From Pontibacter liquoris (GTDB lineage Bacteria > Bacteroidota > Bacteroidia > Cytophagales > Hymenobacteraceae), in assembly GCF_022758235.1 (NCBI RefSeq), contig NZ_JALEBG010000001.1, forward strand, positions 992,001-1,056,000: a stretch of DNA of 64,000 nucleotides, written 5' to 3'. This document shows, piece after piece, positions 1 to 9,667 of this stretch. The position numbers and the translations under genes were made by a program. Every line of letters starts with the position of its first letter. Position 1 is the first letter of the stretch. The notes under the pieces are model-generated. The model was not told the DNA's origin. It saw nothing but the letters and a program-made list of their open reading frames with translations, and ran no database searches.

Positions 1-963
1 ACGAAAGTTGCCCGCGATCCGGAAGGGGTGGAAGTTGGCGTATCGCATGTATGCGGCCACGATTTGCATGTAACCTGGCTGATGGGCGCTGCCCGGTTAT
101 TTTCAGAGCACCGTGACCAGTGGGAGGGAACGCTGATGGCCGTTTTTCAGCCCGGTGAAGAAATTGGCCGTGGGGCACAAAGTATGATAGACGATGGCAT
201 GATGGAGCGTTTTCCCAGGCCGGATATTATTCTGGGGCAGCATGTGATGGTGGGCGAATCGGGTACCGTAGGGTATCGGAGCGGCACCATTTTAGCCGCC
301 GGTAACAGCATGAAGGTAAAACTTTTTGGCCGTGGGGCACACGGCTCGCAGCCGCAAACCTCCGTCGATCCGGTAGTGATGGCGGCGGCCACTACCATGC
401 GGCTACAAACCATTGTGTCGCGGGAGATAGCGCCGATTGAAAATGCAGTGCTCACCGTGGGTGCCCTGCAGGCCGGTACCAAAGAGAACATCATCCCCGA
501 AGATGCTACGCTGAAACTGAATATCCGCACGTTTAATGATGGCGTGAAAGACCACATCCTGTCTGCGGTTAAACGGATCTGCTGTGCCGAATGTGCAGCT
601 TCCAATGCCCCAAGAGACCCTGAATATACAGAACTGGACAGTTATCCTCTCACCGAGAATGATGCCAAAGCTACAGCCAAAGTAGCTCAGGCTTTTGCCG
701 CAGAGTTCGGCAATAAGGCTTATGAAACCCAGCCTGCTTCTGCCAGCGAGGATTTTAGTATATTCGGGCGGAATTGGAAAGTGCCGTATGTATTTTGGTT
801 TGTGGGCGGAACAGATCCTGCCGTATTTCTGGAAGCAAAAAAGAAAAGTCAGTTAAATACGATCCCAAGCAACCATTCACCTAAATTTGCACCGGTAATA
901 CACCCCACCCTGAAAACCGGTTTGCAGGCGATGATAACAGCCGCCGCAGCCTGGTTCAATTAA
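1..963 (+). CDS. M20 family metallo-amidohydrolase (5' truncated)
   Basis: The reading frame is open from base 1, so the N-terminus lies outside the window; the GTG at 28 is only the first possible start codon seen. The product resembles hippurate/N-acyl-amino-acid hydrolases of peptidase family M20, which cleave acylated amino acids with a two-metal centre. The metal-binding segment HVCGHD lies at the left edge, followed by QPGEEIGRGAQ with the catalytic Glu. A lid domain (GRGAHGSQPQ, about 110 residues in) and a C-terminal metal-ligand His (SNHSPKF) follow. No signal peptide can be judged. It ends 19 bp before the next gene on the same strand, so the two may be co-transcribed. The substrate cannot be told from sequence. 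Confidence 0.88.
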   Translation, partial: TKVARDPEGVEVGVSHVCGHDLHVTWLMGAARLFSEHRDQWEGTLMAVFQPGEEIGRGAQSMIDDGMMERFPRPDIILGQHVMVGESGTVGYRSGTILAAGNSMKVKLFGRGAHGSQPQTSVDPVVMAAATTMRLQTIVSREIAPIENAVLTVGALQAGTKENIIPEDATLKLNIRTFNDGVKDHILSAVKRICCAECAASNAPRDPEYTELDSYPLTENDAKATAKVAQAFAAEFGNKAYETQPASASEDFSIFGRNWKVPYVFWFVGGTDPAVFLEAKKKSQLNTIPSNHSPKFAPVIHPTLKTGLQAMITAAAAWFN

Positions 964-982
964 ATTGTCTCGGGTTATCTGA

Positions 983-1645
983 ATGGAAAAATTACACTCG
1001 CTGTATTATGTGCTGGAAATGGCAGGTACGTTTGCTTTTGCCATAAGTGGGGCCACAGCAGCCCGAAAACGTAATCTTGATCTGTTTGGCATTTGTGCCA
1101 TTGCCTTTATTGTTGCCTGCGGCGGCGGTATCATCCGTGATCTTTGTATCGGAGCTACCCCGCCCGCCGGCTTAACCAACTGGCCATACCTGGTTGTGGC
1201 CCTTATTGCCACAGGGTTAACGGTTGGCTTATTTTCTTTGGTAGAGCTGCTTCACCGCCCGGTGCTGGTGTTCGATGCCATTGGTTTATCCCTGTTCGCT
1301 GTGACAGGTGCGGAAAAAGCGCTGCACTATGGCCATAATGGCGAGGTGGCTATTTTGTTGGGGGTAACGACTGCCGTAGGAGGTGGCGTGCTGCGGGATG
1401 TCCTGCTTACGCGGGTGCCTGTTATTATGGAAAAGGAAATCTACGCCTCCGCGGCGCTTATAGGTGCTATTATTGTTGTGTTGGGCAACTATCTTAAGTG
1501 GGTGTCGGGCGACCTGGCTGCGATCATTGCCTTACTGGTCTGTTTTTCTTTACGCATCTTAGCGCTCCATTACCATTGGAACCTCCCTACGCCAGTCGAT
1601 AAGAAAGCAAGCCCCGATAAAAAAGATGGCCTTGATAAAGGCTAA
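983..1645 (+). CDS. TRIC/UPF0126 family cation channel membrane protein
   Basis: This 220-residue hydrophobic protein has about seven membrane segments. It contains the two internally repeated glycine-rich signatures of the UPF0126/TRIC family: GGGIIRD near residue 50 and GGGVLRD near residue 135. Bacterial members such as YadS and YicG form trimeric cation (K+-permeable) channels in the inner membrane. The N-terminus MEKLHSLYYVLEMAGTFAFA is typical of the family, and the charged tail (DKKASPDKKDGLDKG) is probably cytoplasmic. It follows the M20 gene by 19 bp. The physiological ion is not evident. Confidence 0.9.
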   Translation: MEKLHSLYYVLEMAGTFAFAISGATAARKRNLDLFGICAIAFIVACGGGIIRDLCIGATPPAGLTNWPYLVVALIATGLTVGLFSLVELLHRPVLVFDAIGLSLFAVTGAEKALHYGHNGEVAILLGVTTAVGGGVLRDVLLTRVPVIMEKEIYASAALIGAIIVVLGNYLKWVSGDLAAIIALLVCFSLRILALHYHWNLPTPVDKKASPDKKDGLDKG

Positions 1646-2008
1646 CCTCCTGAACGTTGCGGACTTTCTACTCTACTGCTTACCACTGGTCTTTCAGGAC
1701 AAAAACTTTTCGTCCTACCGCATTTCCATAAAGGCAAATAAGCCGTTTTTTTATACTATATTCCTCCCTTGGAACCAAGGGGATGAGCCTGACTTAAGCC
1801 AAGATTGCACGGCCAGCCGGTTTCGAGGAAAGCAGCAGGAAAGGGCGCTGCAAGTATACTTGCCACGGCTGTTTAAGCATCCCGATAGAAGAACATCAGC
1901 CATCGGCAGCAACCGTATTATAAAGCCGGTACTGCCTGAGACTGTTCCTTTCAAAGCGCGGGTTCGGGCAGGAATTTGTTTGAAAAACCTGGTTACACTT
2001 ATTCATAA
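1646..2008. other. Intergenic region with a 14-bp AAGTATACTT palindrome
   Basis: I see no convincing gene in this 363-bp gap. An open frame at 1626-2021 has no family resemblance and overlaps both neighbours. A perfect 14-bp palindrome, GCAAGTATACTTGC, lies at 1850-1863 and is a double copy of the window-wide heptamer. A short palindrome CCTTGGAACCAAGG lies at 1767-1780. The promoter of the downstream antiporter gene is probably here, but I could not identify it. Confidence 0.5.
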
Positions 2009-3094
2009 ATGCACCGTATGAGATCATTGCTTCAGTGGACGACGATCATTCCTGTACTTGCCTGGCTCCTGTTTTTTTCCGGCCTTATCTATGACAGTAG
2101 CATCTTTCAGATTGTAGCCAGCATCCTGCTTATTTTTAGTGTCATGGCGGCCGTGCATCATTCCGAGGTAATTGCCGAGCGGGTAGGAGAACCTTATGGC
2201 ACCATCATCCTGGCTATATCCATTACCGTGATCGAGGTCTCCATTATCATCTCCCTGATGATGTCGGAGGGGCAGGCGGCTGCCTCCCTGGCCAGGGATA
2301 CCGTATATGCGGCCACCATGCTCATTCTTAACGGTATCGTCGGGCTTTGCCTGTTGATCGGAAGCCTGAAGCATTACGAACAAAGTTTTTCCAAACCCTC
2401 GGTCACCATCGCGCTGGTGTCGCTGATCTCGATTGTGGTTTTCACATTGGTGTTTCCCACCTTCACCGAAAGTGTTGCGGGGTCTTACTATTCAACCCCG
2501 CAGCTTATTTTTGCTTCTATTGCCTGCCTCGTTATCTACGGTTGCTTTTTATTTGCGCAAACCAGCAGGCACCGGCAATATTTCCTGACCATCGGCGACG
2601 ATGAAGATGAAGAGAAAACGGAGCCCTTGGCCATCAGCAATAGGAATTTTTTTACAAGCCTGCTCTTTCTGATCATCTGTTTAGGGATTGTTGTTTTGCT
2701 GGCCAAAACACTTTCGCCTACCATCGAAAGGATCATTTCAAGCTACAATCTTCCGGAAACGTTGGTTGGGGTTATTATCGCGGCGATCATTTTACTGCCC
2801 GAAGGAATTGCCGCCATCAATGCTGCCCGAAACAACAGGCTGCAGACAAGTATAAACCTGTCTCTTGGTTCGGCCCTGGCAAGTATAGGCCTCACTATCC
2901 CGAGTGTCGCCATCGTTTGTGTCATGTATGATTTTAAGATCATTTTAGGACTGGACATCAAATCCATTATCCTGTTAGGGCTATCCGTCTTTACAGTGAT
3001 GTTATCGTTGAGTAGCGGAAAAACAAACGTTGTTTATGGGGTGGTACTGCTTGTAAACCTGTTTGCTTTTATATTCCTGATGATCTATCCCTGA
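2009..3094 (+). CDS. ChaA-like calcium/cation:proton antiporter
   Basis: This 361-residue inner-membrane protein has about eleven hydrophobic segments and matches the ChaA/CaCA cation exchanger family, which extrudes Ca2+ or Na+ in exchange for protons. The first family motif is HHSEVIAERVGEPYGTIILA with TVIEVSIIISLM (residues 45-85). The second half repeats the fold with LLPEGIAAINAARNNRLQTS (about 255-275). An acidic loop (GDDEDEEKTE, near residue 198) separates the halves. The ATG at 2009 is followed at once by MHRMRSLL; the second Met (2018) is also possible. It stands alone, convergent with the RND operon. Confidence 0.87.
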   Translation: MHRMRSLLQWTTIIPVLAWLLFFSGLIYDSSIFQIVASILLIFSVMAAVHHSEVIAERVGEPYGTIILAISITVIEVSIIISLMMSEGQAAASLARDTVYAATMLILNGIVGLCLLIGSLKHYEQSFSKPSVTIALVSLISIVVFTLVFPTFTESVAGSYYSTPQLIFASIACLVIYGCFLFAQTSRHRQYFLTIGDDEDEEKTEPLAISNRNFFTSLLFLIICLGIVVLLAKTLSPTIERIISSYNLPETLVGVIIAAIILLPEGIAAINAARNNRLQTSINLSLGSALASIGLTIPSVAIVCVMYDFKIILGLDIKSIILLGLSVFTVMLSLSSGKTNVVYGVVLLVNLFAFIFLMIYP

Positions 3095-3171
3095 GGTCAA
3101 AAAGGGCGGCTCAGCAGGTATGCAAAAGGAACGTCTGTTACCTGTTGCAAACCTGCTTTGTTTGGCCATAT

Positions 3172-6100
3172 TTAAGCTGTCATTCCCCTTCGCTTAAAAA
3201 GCAACAGCAGGAAAGTAGGATACACGATCAGCAGCAGCGGCAGCGCGATCACAAAACCCCCGATCACGGCGATGGCCAGGGGCTGGTGCAGTTGCGCCCC
3301 GGTGCCAATGCCGAGCGCAATCGGTGTTAAGGCGATAATCGCGCCCAAGGCCGTCATTAGTTTGGGCCGCAAGCGCGTGGAGATGGCATAGGTCACGGCC
3401 TCCTCCGGACTCGCTTGGTGCAATGTTTCTTTAAACTGCAGAAAGGTAAAAATGGCATTTTCGGCAATGATGCCAATGATCATGATAATGCCCGTGTAGC
3501 TGCCCACGTTCAGCGCGGTATGCGTGAGGAGCAGGGCCAGCAGACTACCCGAAATGCCAAGTACCGCCAGCAGCAGGATCAACAACGCCACGCGAACATC
3601 CCGGAACAAAAACAGAATAACGGCAAACACCAGCAAGGCCGCTGTGACAAGTATAAGCAGCAGCTCCCGGAATGACTGTTGTTGTTCCTGGTACGCCCCC
3701 CCATAACTGATGTGGTAGCCCTGCGGTAAATGCACTTTAACCTTGATCTGCTGCTGAATATCTCTGATGACGCTGCCCAGGTCGCGGTTGTCGAGGCGGG
3801 CGGTTACCGGGATCATGGTTTGCAGGTTTTCCCGCTCGATCTCCGCCTGGCCCGGCTGTACGTTTACCTGAGCCAGCGTCTGCAGCTGGCGGAGCTGGCC
3901 CGTTGGTAAAAAGACAGACGTACTTTTAAGCGCTTCGATGGAAGATTGGGTTGCCTGCGGGTATACCATGCGGATGCCGGTTTGCTGCTCTTTCTCAAAA
4001 ATAGAACCGACTATACTTCCTTGTAGCTGTACCTGTAGCTGATTTTGCAGATCGGAAGAAGACAGGTTAAACTGCGCCAGTCGGCGGCTGTCGGGCAGCA
4101 CTTCCACCGCCGGACCCGCAATGGTGATGCCGTTAAATACGTCGGCGGTGCCAGGCACGTTTTCGGTGATGGCAGCAACCTGCCGGGCCAGTTGCTGCAG
4201 CTTTCGCTGGTCATCTCCATAAATTTTTATTTCGATGGGTTGCGTAGAGCTCATCAGGTCGCCGAGCATGTCGCTGATCACCTGGCCGAAGTCCACGGTC
4301 AGGGCGGGCTGGGTCGTTTCCACAAACTCACGGATCTCGTCGATCACCTCGTCGGACGTGCGGCTACGGTCTTTTCTGAGCTGGATCAGGTAATCGCCAT
4401 CGTTGGGCTCGGTAATAAAAAAGCCCATTTGCGTGCCGGTGCGGCGGGTGTAACTTTCTACTTCGGGTATTTGAGTGATCTTCTTTTCTATTTCGCGCAG
4501 CATCCGGTCTGTTTCGGCAAGCGATGTACCGGGCGGCGAAGTATAATCCAGCACAATGGAGCCCTCGTCCATCTCCGGCAGAAAACCCGTTTCCAGGTTA
4601 GAGGAGGATAAACAGGAGGCAACAACAAGCATAACTGCAAAAAGGATACTTAGCGCCGGGCGATGAATAAAATAGGTGATCCAGCGGCGTGATGTGCTGT
4701 GCGCGTTTGGCGTGGCGGCCTTTATCCGGTGTTTGCCCCGCGAGAAAAGCAGGTAAATAACCGGCAGGCCCAGCCAGGTAACAAAAAAGGAACTGACCAA
4801 GGTGATGATCATCGTATTGGCCAGTATTTTAAAGTATGCTCCGGCTACGCCGCTCAGCAGCACAAACGGGAAAAAGATGACGATGGTGCTCACCGAAGAA
4901 CCCACCATGGCCGGCAGTAAATAATGCACAGACCCGGAAAGCAGCTTTTTGGTCGGCGTTTCGGGGTGCTCCTCGTGCGTGCGGTGGATCTGTTCTACTA
5001 CCACAATCGCGTCGTCTATCACAAGGCCGATAGCTGCCGCAATGGCCCCCAGCGTCATAATGTTCAGGGTATAGCCCAGCACCAAAAGCACGATCAGCGA
5101 GAGGGCCAGGGTGATGGGAATGGTGAGCAGGATCACGGCGCTGGACTTAAGCGAGCGCAGGAAAATTACTGCCACCACGATCGCTAAAAGCAAACCCACA
5201 AGCAAACTGTCGGAGACGCTGCGGATGGCATCTGCCACAAAATCGCCCTGCACATAGTAGGGTTTCAGCGTGACGCCCTTCGGAAGTATAGACGCATTCA
5301 GCTGGGCCACTTTGTCGGTAACCGATGCCGCAATATCCATCAGGTTAGCGTTGGGTTGCTTGAGCACCGCCACCAGCACGGCACTTTTGCCATTGGCGTT
5401 CACCCGCACATATTCCACCTGCTCAGCTACGCGCACCTGGGCCACGTCCTTTAACTGTACCACCCGCAGGCTGTCGTTGCTGACCACAAAATCCTGTAGT
5501 TCCTCTATGTTTTGGATGGTGGCATCGGTCACCGATAAGTAGAGCCTGTTGTAGTCGGAGATGTAGCCGTTGCTCTGGATAAAGTTGGCGCTGCTGAGCG
5601 CATCCGAAATCATAGCCGGCGTGATGCGCAGCGCCTGCATGGCGTTCGGGTTCAGTTCCATCCGGTATTCCTTCGTTTTGCCGCCCGACACCCGCACATC
5701 GGCTACTCCCGCTACCTGGGCCAGGTAGGGCTTTATCGTATAGAGGGCCAGCTGGTTGAGTTCAATCGGGCTCCGGCCGGGGCCATCCAGCACGTAGCCC
5801 TGCACCGGCAAAATGCTGGGGTTCATCTTCTCCACGGTAATGGTAATGCCTGCCGGAAGCGCCTCTTTTGCCTGGTTAATGGCCGACTCCACCTGTTGTT
5901 TGCTTAGGTCGATGTTGGCGTTCCAGTCCATGAACGCGGAGATTTCGCAGCTACCCCGGCTGGTGGTGCTGCGCAGCATTTGCAGGCCGGGCACCTGCTT
6001 GATGGCGTTCTCCAAGGGCTTGGTCACTGTGATCATCATAGTGCCTACCGGCTGCAAACCCGTGTCGGCAATTACTTTTACTTTGGGGAATGTTACTTCC

Positions 6101-6207
6101 GGGAAGAGCGAGATCTGTATACGGGAGAAGGCAAAGGCGCCGCCCAGCAGAATTATCGCCAGTACCACCGCCACGGGGCTTTTATACCTTACAAAGAAGT
6201 TCTTCAT
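3172..6207 (-). CDS. RND efflux transporter permease
   Basis: This 1011-residue resistance-nodulation-division pump subunit sits in the inner membrane and drives proton-coupled export through a tripartite complex. It has an N-terminal membrane anchor and PN/PC porter domains. The TM4 segment LGAIAAAIGLVIDDAIVVVEQ carries the paired Asp of the proton relay. A second porter half follows, then a C-terminal six-helix bundle. Its length is near the usual 1020-1050. Its start overlaps the adaptor stop by ATGA (6204-6207), indicating translational coupling in a TolC-adaptor-pump operon. It resembles the HAE-1/CusA-like branch; whether it exports drugs, metals or envelope molecules is not visible. 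Confidence 0.94.
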   Translation of the reverse strand: MKNFFVRYKSPVAVVLAIILLGGAFAFSRIQISLFPEVTFPKVKVIADTGLQPVGTMMITVTKPLENAIKQVPGLQMLRSTTSRGSCEISAFMDWNANIDLSKQQVESAINQAKEALPAGITITVEKMNPSILPVQGYVLDGPGRSPIELNQLALYTIKPYLAQVAGVADVRVSGGKTKEYRMELNPNAMQALRITPAMISDALSSANFIQSNGYISDYNRLYLSVTDATIQNIEELQDFVVSNDSLRVVQLKDVAQVRVAEQVEYVRVNANGKSAVLVAVLKQPNANLMDIAASVTDKVAQLNASILPKGVTLKPYYVQGDFVADAIRSVSDSLLVGLLLAIVVAVIFLRSLKSSAVILLTIPITLALSLIVLLVLGYTLNIMTLGAIAAAIGLVIDDAIVVVEQIHRTHEEHPETPTKKLLSGSVHYLLPAMVGSSVSTIVIFFPFVLLSGVAGAYFKILANTMIITLVSSFFVTWLGLPVIYLLFSRGKHRIKAATPNAHSTSRRWITYFIHRPALSILFAVMLVVASCLSSSNLETGFLPEMDEGSIVLDYTSPPGTSLAETDRMLREIEKKITQIPEVESYTRRTGTQMGFFITEPNDGDYLIQLRKDRSRTSDEVIDEIREFVETTQPALTVDFGQVISDMLGDLMSSTQPIEIKIYGDDQRKLQQLARQVAAITENVPGTADVFNGITIAGPAVEVLPDSRRLAQFNLSSSDLQNQLQVQLQGSIVGSIFEKEQQTGIRMVYPQATQSSIEALKSTSVFLPTGQLRQLQTLAQVNVQPGQAEIERENLQTMIPVTARLDNRDLGSVIRDIQQQIKVKVHLPQGYHISYGGAYQEQQQSFRELLLILVTAALLVFAVILFLFRDVRVALLILLLAVLGISGSLLALLLTHTALNVGSYTGIIMIIGIIAENAIFTFLQFKETLHQASPEEAVTYAISTRLRPKLMTALGAIIALTPIALGIGTGAQLHQPLAIAVIGGFVIALPLLLIVYPTFLLLLFKRRGMTA

Positions 6208-7142
6208 TCCGCTTGTCTGGGATGGATGGTCACAAAAGCGGTGTCGGGCAGGCCATAGTTTCCAGAGGTAAGCAGGCGGTCGGAGGGAGCAAAAGCCGGA
6301 CTAAGGATCTCCACCGTCTGCTCAGTGCTAAGGCCTGTCTTGACCGGTACTTTTACGGCGGTGGTATCGTTGAGCAGTTTCATTACCCAGTAGGCATCCA
6401 TGGTTTCATTGGTGAGCACTGCCGCCTTCGGCACGACCTGGGTGCTTGTTTTTGCCGCTGTTGTTAGGCGTACCACGGCTTGCAGATTTTCCGGAAGTAT
6501 AGTCTGGCTTTGGGGTTTAATTACGAATTGTTGCGTTTGGGCAGCGGCATTCATGGTAGCTAATTGGGAGGCGATGGTGCCCTGTATTTTTGTAGAATCA
6601 GCCAGGATGATTGTGACGGCTGTACCGGTGGTAGTATACTTATCCAGCTCAAAGGGCACGTTGACCAGGAAAACGAAACTCTTCAGGTCCGAAATAACGG
6701 CCAGCTGCTCCCCGTCATTTACATAGTCGCCGGCCTGGCGGTTCAGCTCCAGCACCACCCCGGAAGCGGGCGCTTTGACCGTGATCACACCCTTAAAGGG
6801 CAGCGAGGAATCCTGCGTCATCAGGTCGCCCAGCACCTGCGCTTCCTTTGTTTTCATGGTAAAGAGCGCCGCACCGGCTTTTACCTGTTGGCCCAATTTT
6901 ATGAACACCTGCTGGATATACCCGTCGGTGCCCGCTTTGACCGTGTTCTTTTTCTGGTAAGTTGAAACAGCGTTCAAGTCGAGGGTTTCCTGGATGGGTA
7001 CCCTGGAAACAGTGGTGACGGTAACAGGCGTTTTCACCTGGCGCATCTCCTCTTCCGCACTGTTTCCCGGTTCGCCGGAAGGAGCCGAACAGCCGGCCAG
7101 CAGGCACCCGGACAAACAGAGCAAATATAGGATGTGTCTCAT
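6204..7142 (-). CDS. RND efflux periplasmic adaptor lipoprotein
   Basis: This 312-residue membrane-fusion protein bridges the RND pump and the outer-membrane channel. It has a lipoprotein signal (LLCLSGCLLAGCS, lipobox LAG-C near residue 18). A biotinyl-lipoyl half motif follows (GTDGYIQQVFIKLGQQVKAGAALFTM is the expected hybrid-motif region), then a very short hairpin and a second lipoyl half (VKAPASGVVLELNRQAGDYV). After that come the beta-barrel and membrane-proximal domains. The alpha-hairpin is nearly absent, as in CusB-like and short Bacteroidota adaptors. It overlaps the TolC gene at 7139-7142 and the pump gene at 6204-6207. Confidence 0.92.
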   Translation of the reverse strand: MRHILYLLCLSGCLLAGCSAPSGEPGNSAEEEMRQVKTPVTVTTVSRVPIQETLDLNAVSTYQKKNTVKAGTDGYIQQVFIKLGQQVKAGAALFTMKTKEAQVLGDLMTQDSSLPFKGVITVKAPASGVVLELNRQAGDYVNDGEQLAVISDLKSFVFLVNVPFELDKYTTTGTAVTIILADSTKIQGTIASQLATMNAAAQTQQFVIKPQSQTILPENLQAVVRLTTAAKTSTQVVPKAAVLTNETMDAYWVMKLLNDTTAVKVPVKTGLSTEQTVEILSPAFAPSDRLLTSGNYGLPDTAFVTIHPRQAE

Positions 7143-8377
7143 TTTAGATGATTAAATTCGTTCAGTACCTGGTAGCGGCTGATCTCGGCCTGCACCAGGT
7201 TATTCTGTGTTTGGGCATAGCTGGTGATCACCAGGATAAAATCGGTGAAGCGCACCAGCCCGGCAGCAAGCTCTATCCTATACATGGCCAGGAGCTTTTG
7301 CTGGCTTTCCAGTTGCTCCCGTATGTCCTGCAGCAATGTATCGGTGGCGGCCAATTGTTCCTGTAGCTGCCTTTGCTGCATGTGGTACTGGCGCAGGTAA
7401 AAGTCGCGGTATTTTATTCGGCTTTGCTCGGCTATACTTAGTTTCTGATACGCTAGCTGCCGTTGCCCGCCATCATAAAGAGGCACCGAAAAACTAAGGC
7501 CAACGCTGGAGCCCAGGTGGCGCGGTATACTTTGCGGGGTGGTCGCCATCACACCCGCGTCGGCAAAAGCAGAAAACTTATAGCGGTAATTCAGGTCTAC
7601 CTGTGTTCTGCTGAGCGCCAGTTGCAGGCTGTCGATCGTAAACTTTTGCAGGGTAGGCGTGCGGCTGGCTTGTAATAAATTCTGCACCGGAATTTCCGGC
7701 TCCTCCAGCGTTACCTGCCCGGTATCCGTGAGGCCGCAAAGGATGCGCAACCCGTTCAGATCGAATCGGTATTGGGTACGGGACTGCCGTAAGGCAATGG
7801 CCTGGGCCTTGATGTTGATGAGCAGGTTGAGGTAATCGGTTTGCAGGTATACGCCGTTCTGCACCAGTTTGCGAAGAGCAGGTTCCTCTTTTTGGAGGAT
7901 GTCGAGCACCTGGCGGCTGAACTGCATTTGCCGGAAACCGGCATACGTGGTAATGTATTGTGCCGTGATGATTCTTTTTAAATCTTGTACCTCTATTTTT
8001 TGTTGCGCCGCCAGCGATTGATTTAAGAGCCGGATGTTTTGCAGCTCTGCAGCGCGCGCCCGCTTATTCAACAGATTTTGCGTCACGCTCACTATGCCCG
8101 TATAATTGCCGCCATCCGTAATGGCCTCGTCATAGCCGAAGTTCCGGCCCGTTGGGGTTTCCATGGCGTTGGCGTTAGCGCTTACCTGGGGCTTAAAGCT
8201 GGCGTATACTTTCAGGCTGTCGATGAGGTTAGCCTGTTGCTGGTAGCGGTAATCCTGCAGAAGCGGGCTGTTCTCTAAACCTGCGTTTACATAAAAGTTT
8301 AAGGTATGGATTTGCCCAAAAGCCAGGTTGCAGCAGAGTAGCAGCGCGAAGAAAAAGAAGACATACCGGTTCGGCAT
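7139..8377 (-). CDS. TolC family outer-membrane efflux protein
   Basis: This 412-residue outer-membrane factor is the first gene of the minus-strand efflux operon. It has a signal peptide (FFFALLLCCNLAFGQ, cleavage probably after residue 21). Two long heptad-rich alpha-helical OEP repeats follow, with conserved segments such as SVTQNLLNKRARAAELQNI and LSFSVPLYDGGQRQLAYQK. It is probably a trimeric channel-tunnel. It overlaps the adaptor gene by ATGA. The promoter should lie in the 433-bp divergent gap with the DUF1835 gene. Confidence 0.93.
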   Translation of the reverse strand: MPNRYVFFFFALLLCCNLAFGQIHTLNFYVNAGLENSPLLQDYRYQQQANLIDSLKVYASFKPQVSANANAMETPTGRNFGYDEAITDGGNYTGIVSVTQNLLNKRARAAELQNIRLLNQSLAAQQKIEVQDLKRIITAQYITTYAGFRQMQFSRQVLDILQKEEPALRKLVQNGVYLQTDYLNLLINIKAQAIALRQSRTQYRFDLNGLRILCGLTDTGQVTLEEPEIPVQNLLQASRTPTLQKFTIDSLQLALSRTQVDLNYRYKFSAFADAGVMATTPQSIPRHLGSSVGLSFSVPLYDGGQRQLAYQKLSIAEQSRIKYRDFYLRQYHMQQRQLQEQLAATDTLLQDIREQLESQQKLLAMYRIELAAGLVRFTDFILVITSYAQTQNNLVQAEISRYQVLNEFNHLK

Positions 8378-8810
8378 AGTGCGTTTTTTGGTGCTGAAAA
8401 CGACGGCCCTGAGTGCAGGCCCCTATGTATAGTATAAGTAGCTGAAATTTGTTTTTGAATAGCTGCTTTATTAACGAAGCGGGTGCGTTTGCGTTCATTG
8501 GGCAGAGGGGCAGCCACTTAATACGCAGGGCCACATGGTATAACTGCATCTGCCAAGGAGCCTAAATTGGTTGAAAATCGGGCGTAGCTGTTGGTGGAAG
8601 TATACTGCTTTGAGATCTAGTTTGCCGCCCGTCAAACAAAACCCTTAGTTGGTAGTCAGGTCCGGATACCCGTATTGTTTCTGTGCCATCTATTGCTTTC
8701 TGTGCTACAGAAGATAAAGAAAACCTCACTAACAGAGCCCATCAGCCGCAGGAGGTTGGCTGCGCATGGGATTGATTTAACAACAGCAGCCAGGACCAAG
8801 TATAACCACC
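8378..8810. promoter_or_regulatory. Divergent intergenic region (efflux operon / DUF1835 gene)
   Basis: This 433-bp gap separates divergently transcribed genes, so promoters for both the TolC-led operon and the DUF1835 gene should lie here. I could not pick out a convincing Bacteroidota -33/-7 pair (TTG and TAnnTTTG). AAGTATA copies occur at 8598 and 8798, the latter 7 bp before the ATG at 8811. An open frame at 8229-8549 (minus) has no family resemblance and was not called. Confidence 0.4.
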
Positions 8811-9569
8811 ATGACTTATCATATTTTAAATGGAGATGCGCTGGTGGATCGGTTCCTGGCTACAGAGCTGGCCGGTAACGTGATCGTAATGCGGGAATGC
8901 CTGGTGGAAGGGAATCTGGCAGGCGATACGCTTCCTGCCTTTTACCGAACCCGGGCAAACTACCTTGCCGCAACGTATGGCGTGACTCCCGATAGCTATT
9001 TTGATAAAGTAGTCGGTGAGTTTGAAAAACTGCACCAGGCAGCTGGCCCGTCTGAATTCAACCTTTGGTTTGGTTACGATTTGTTTTGCAGGGCCAATAT
9101 GTGGTTCGTGCTTGCCCTTTTGCAGGAACTGCCTTTTAGCAAAGAAATCTTCGTCGTATATCCTGCTTATCTGACCGGCAACGACGTCTGGCAGGACTTT
9201 GGAAAAGCCGGCCCCAAAGAGCTTCTTTTCTGTTATACCCAACGGCTCCAGCTTGGCGAAAAGGACCTGCAATTGGCAAACGATCTATGGCAGGCTTACA
9301 AGCATGGCGACCTGGCCGAACTGACACGCTTGTCCAGGCAGCCGTCAACAGGTTTTCCTTATCTGCAGGAAGTCTGCCAGGCACATCGGGAGCGGTTCCC
9401 TAGTGGGGAGGAGAAAGGGCGGCCAGAGAAAGTGATCGAAAGGCTGCTTGCCGGCGGCAAAACGAGTTTTCCGCAGGTTTTCGAGGCGTTCTTTAAAAGC
9501 GAAGGCGTTTACGGGTTTGGCGATCTGCAGGTAAAACGGATCTATGATAAAGTCATGCAAAGCCGCTAA
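8811..9569 (+). CDS. DUF1835 domain protein
   Basis: This 252-residue protein has no signal peptide or membrane segment. Its N-terminus, MTYHILNGDALVDRF followed by VMRECLVEGN, is the characteristic start of DUF1835 proteins, and the C-terminal third (GVYGFGDLQVKRIYDKV) resembles the domain that usually follows. The family has no established biochemical function as far as I know. It is monocistronic and divergent from the efflux operon. The family assignment is fairly sure; I do not propose a role. Confidence 0.75.
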   Translation: MTYHILNGDALVDRFLATELAGNVIVMRECLVEGNLAGDTLPAFYRTRANYLAATYGVTPDSYFDKVVGEFEKLHQAAGPSEFNLWFGYDLFCRANMWFVLALLQELPFSKEIFVVYPAYLTGNDVWQDFGKAGPKELLFCYTQRLQLGEKDLQLANDLWQAYKHGDLAELTRLSRQPSTGFPYLQEVCQAHRERFPSGEEKGRPEKVIERLLAGGKTSFPQVFEAFFKSEGVYGFGDLQVKRIYDKVMQSR

Positions 9570-9667
9570 CCCCGGCTTGCCAAATATAAAATCGCTTCAG
9601 GCAGAAATGCGACAAGTCCACAGCTTGCTCAAAGTATACCTGCTTTTCCTGCCAGGCAGGTTGCCGC

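Noticed and set aside
1626..2021. 131-codon frame between the TRIC and ChaA-like genes
   Set aside because: It overlaps the ends of both neighbours, resembles no family and has an improbable composition; the AAGTATACTT palindrome lies inside it.
8229..8549. 106-codon minus-strand frame overlapping the TolC gene start
   Set aside because: It has no family resemblance and lies out of frame over the tolC signal peptide and promoter region.
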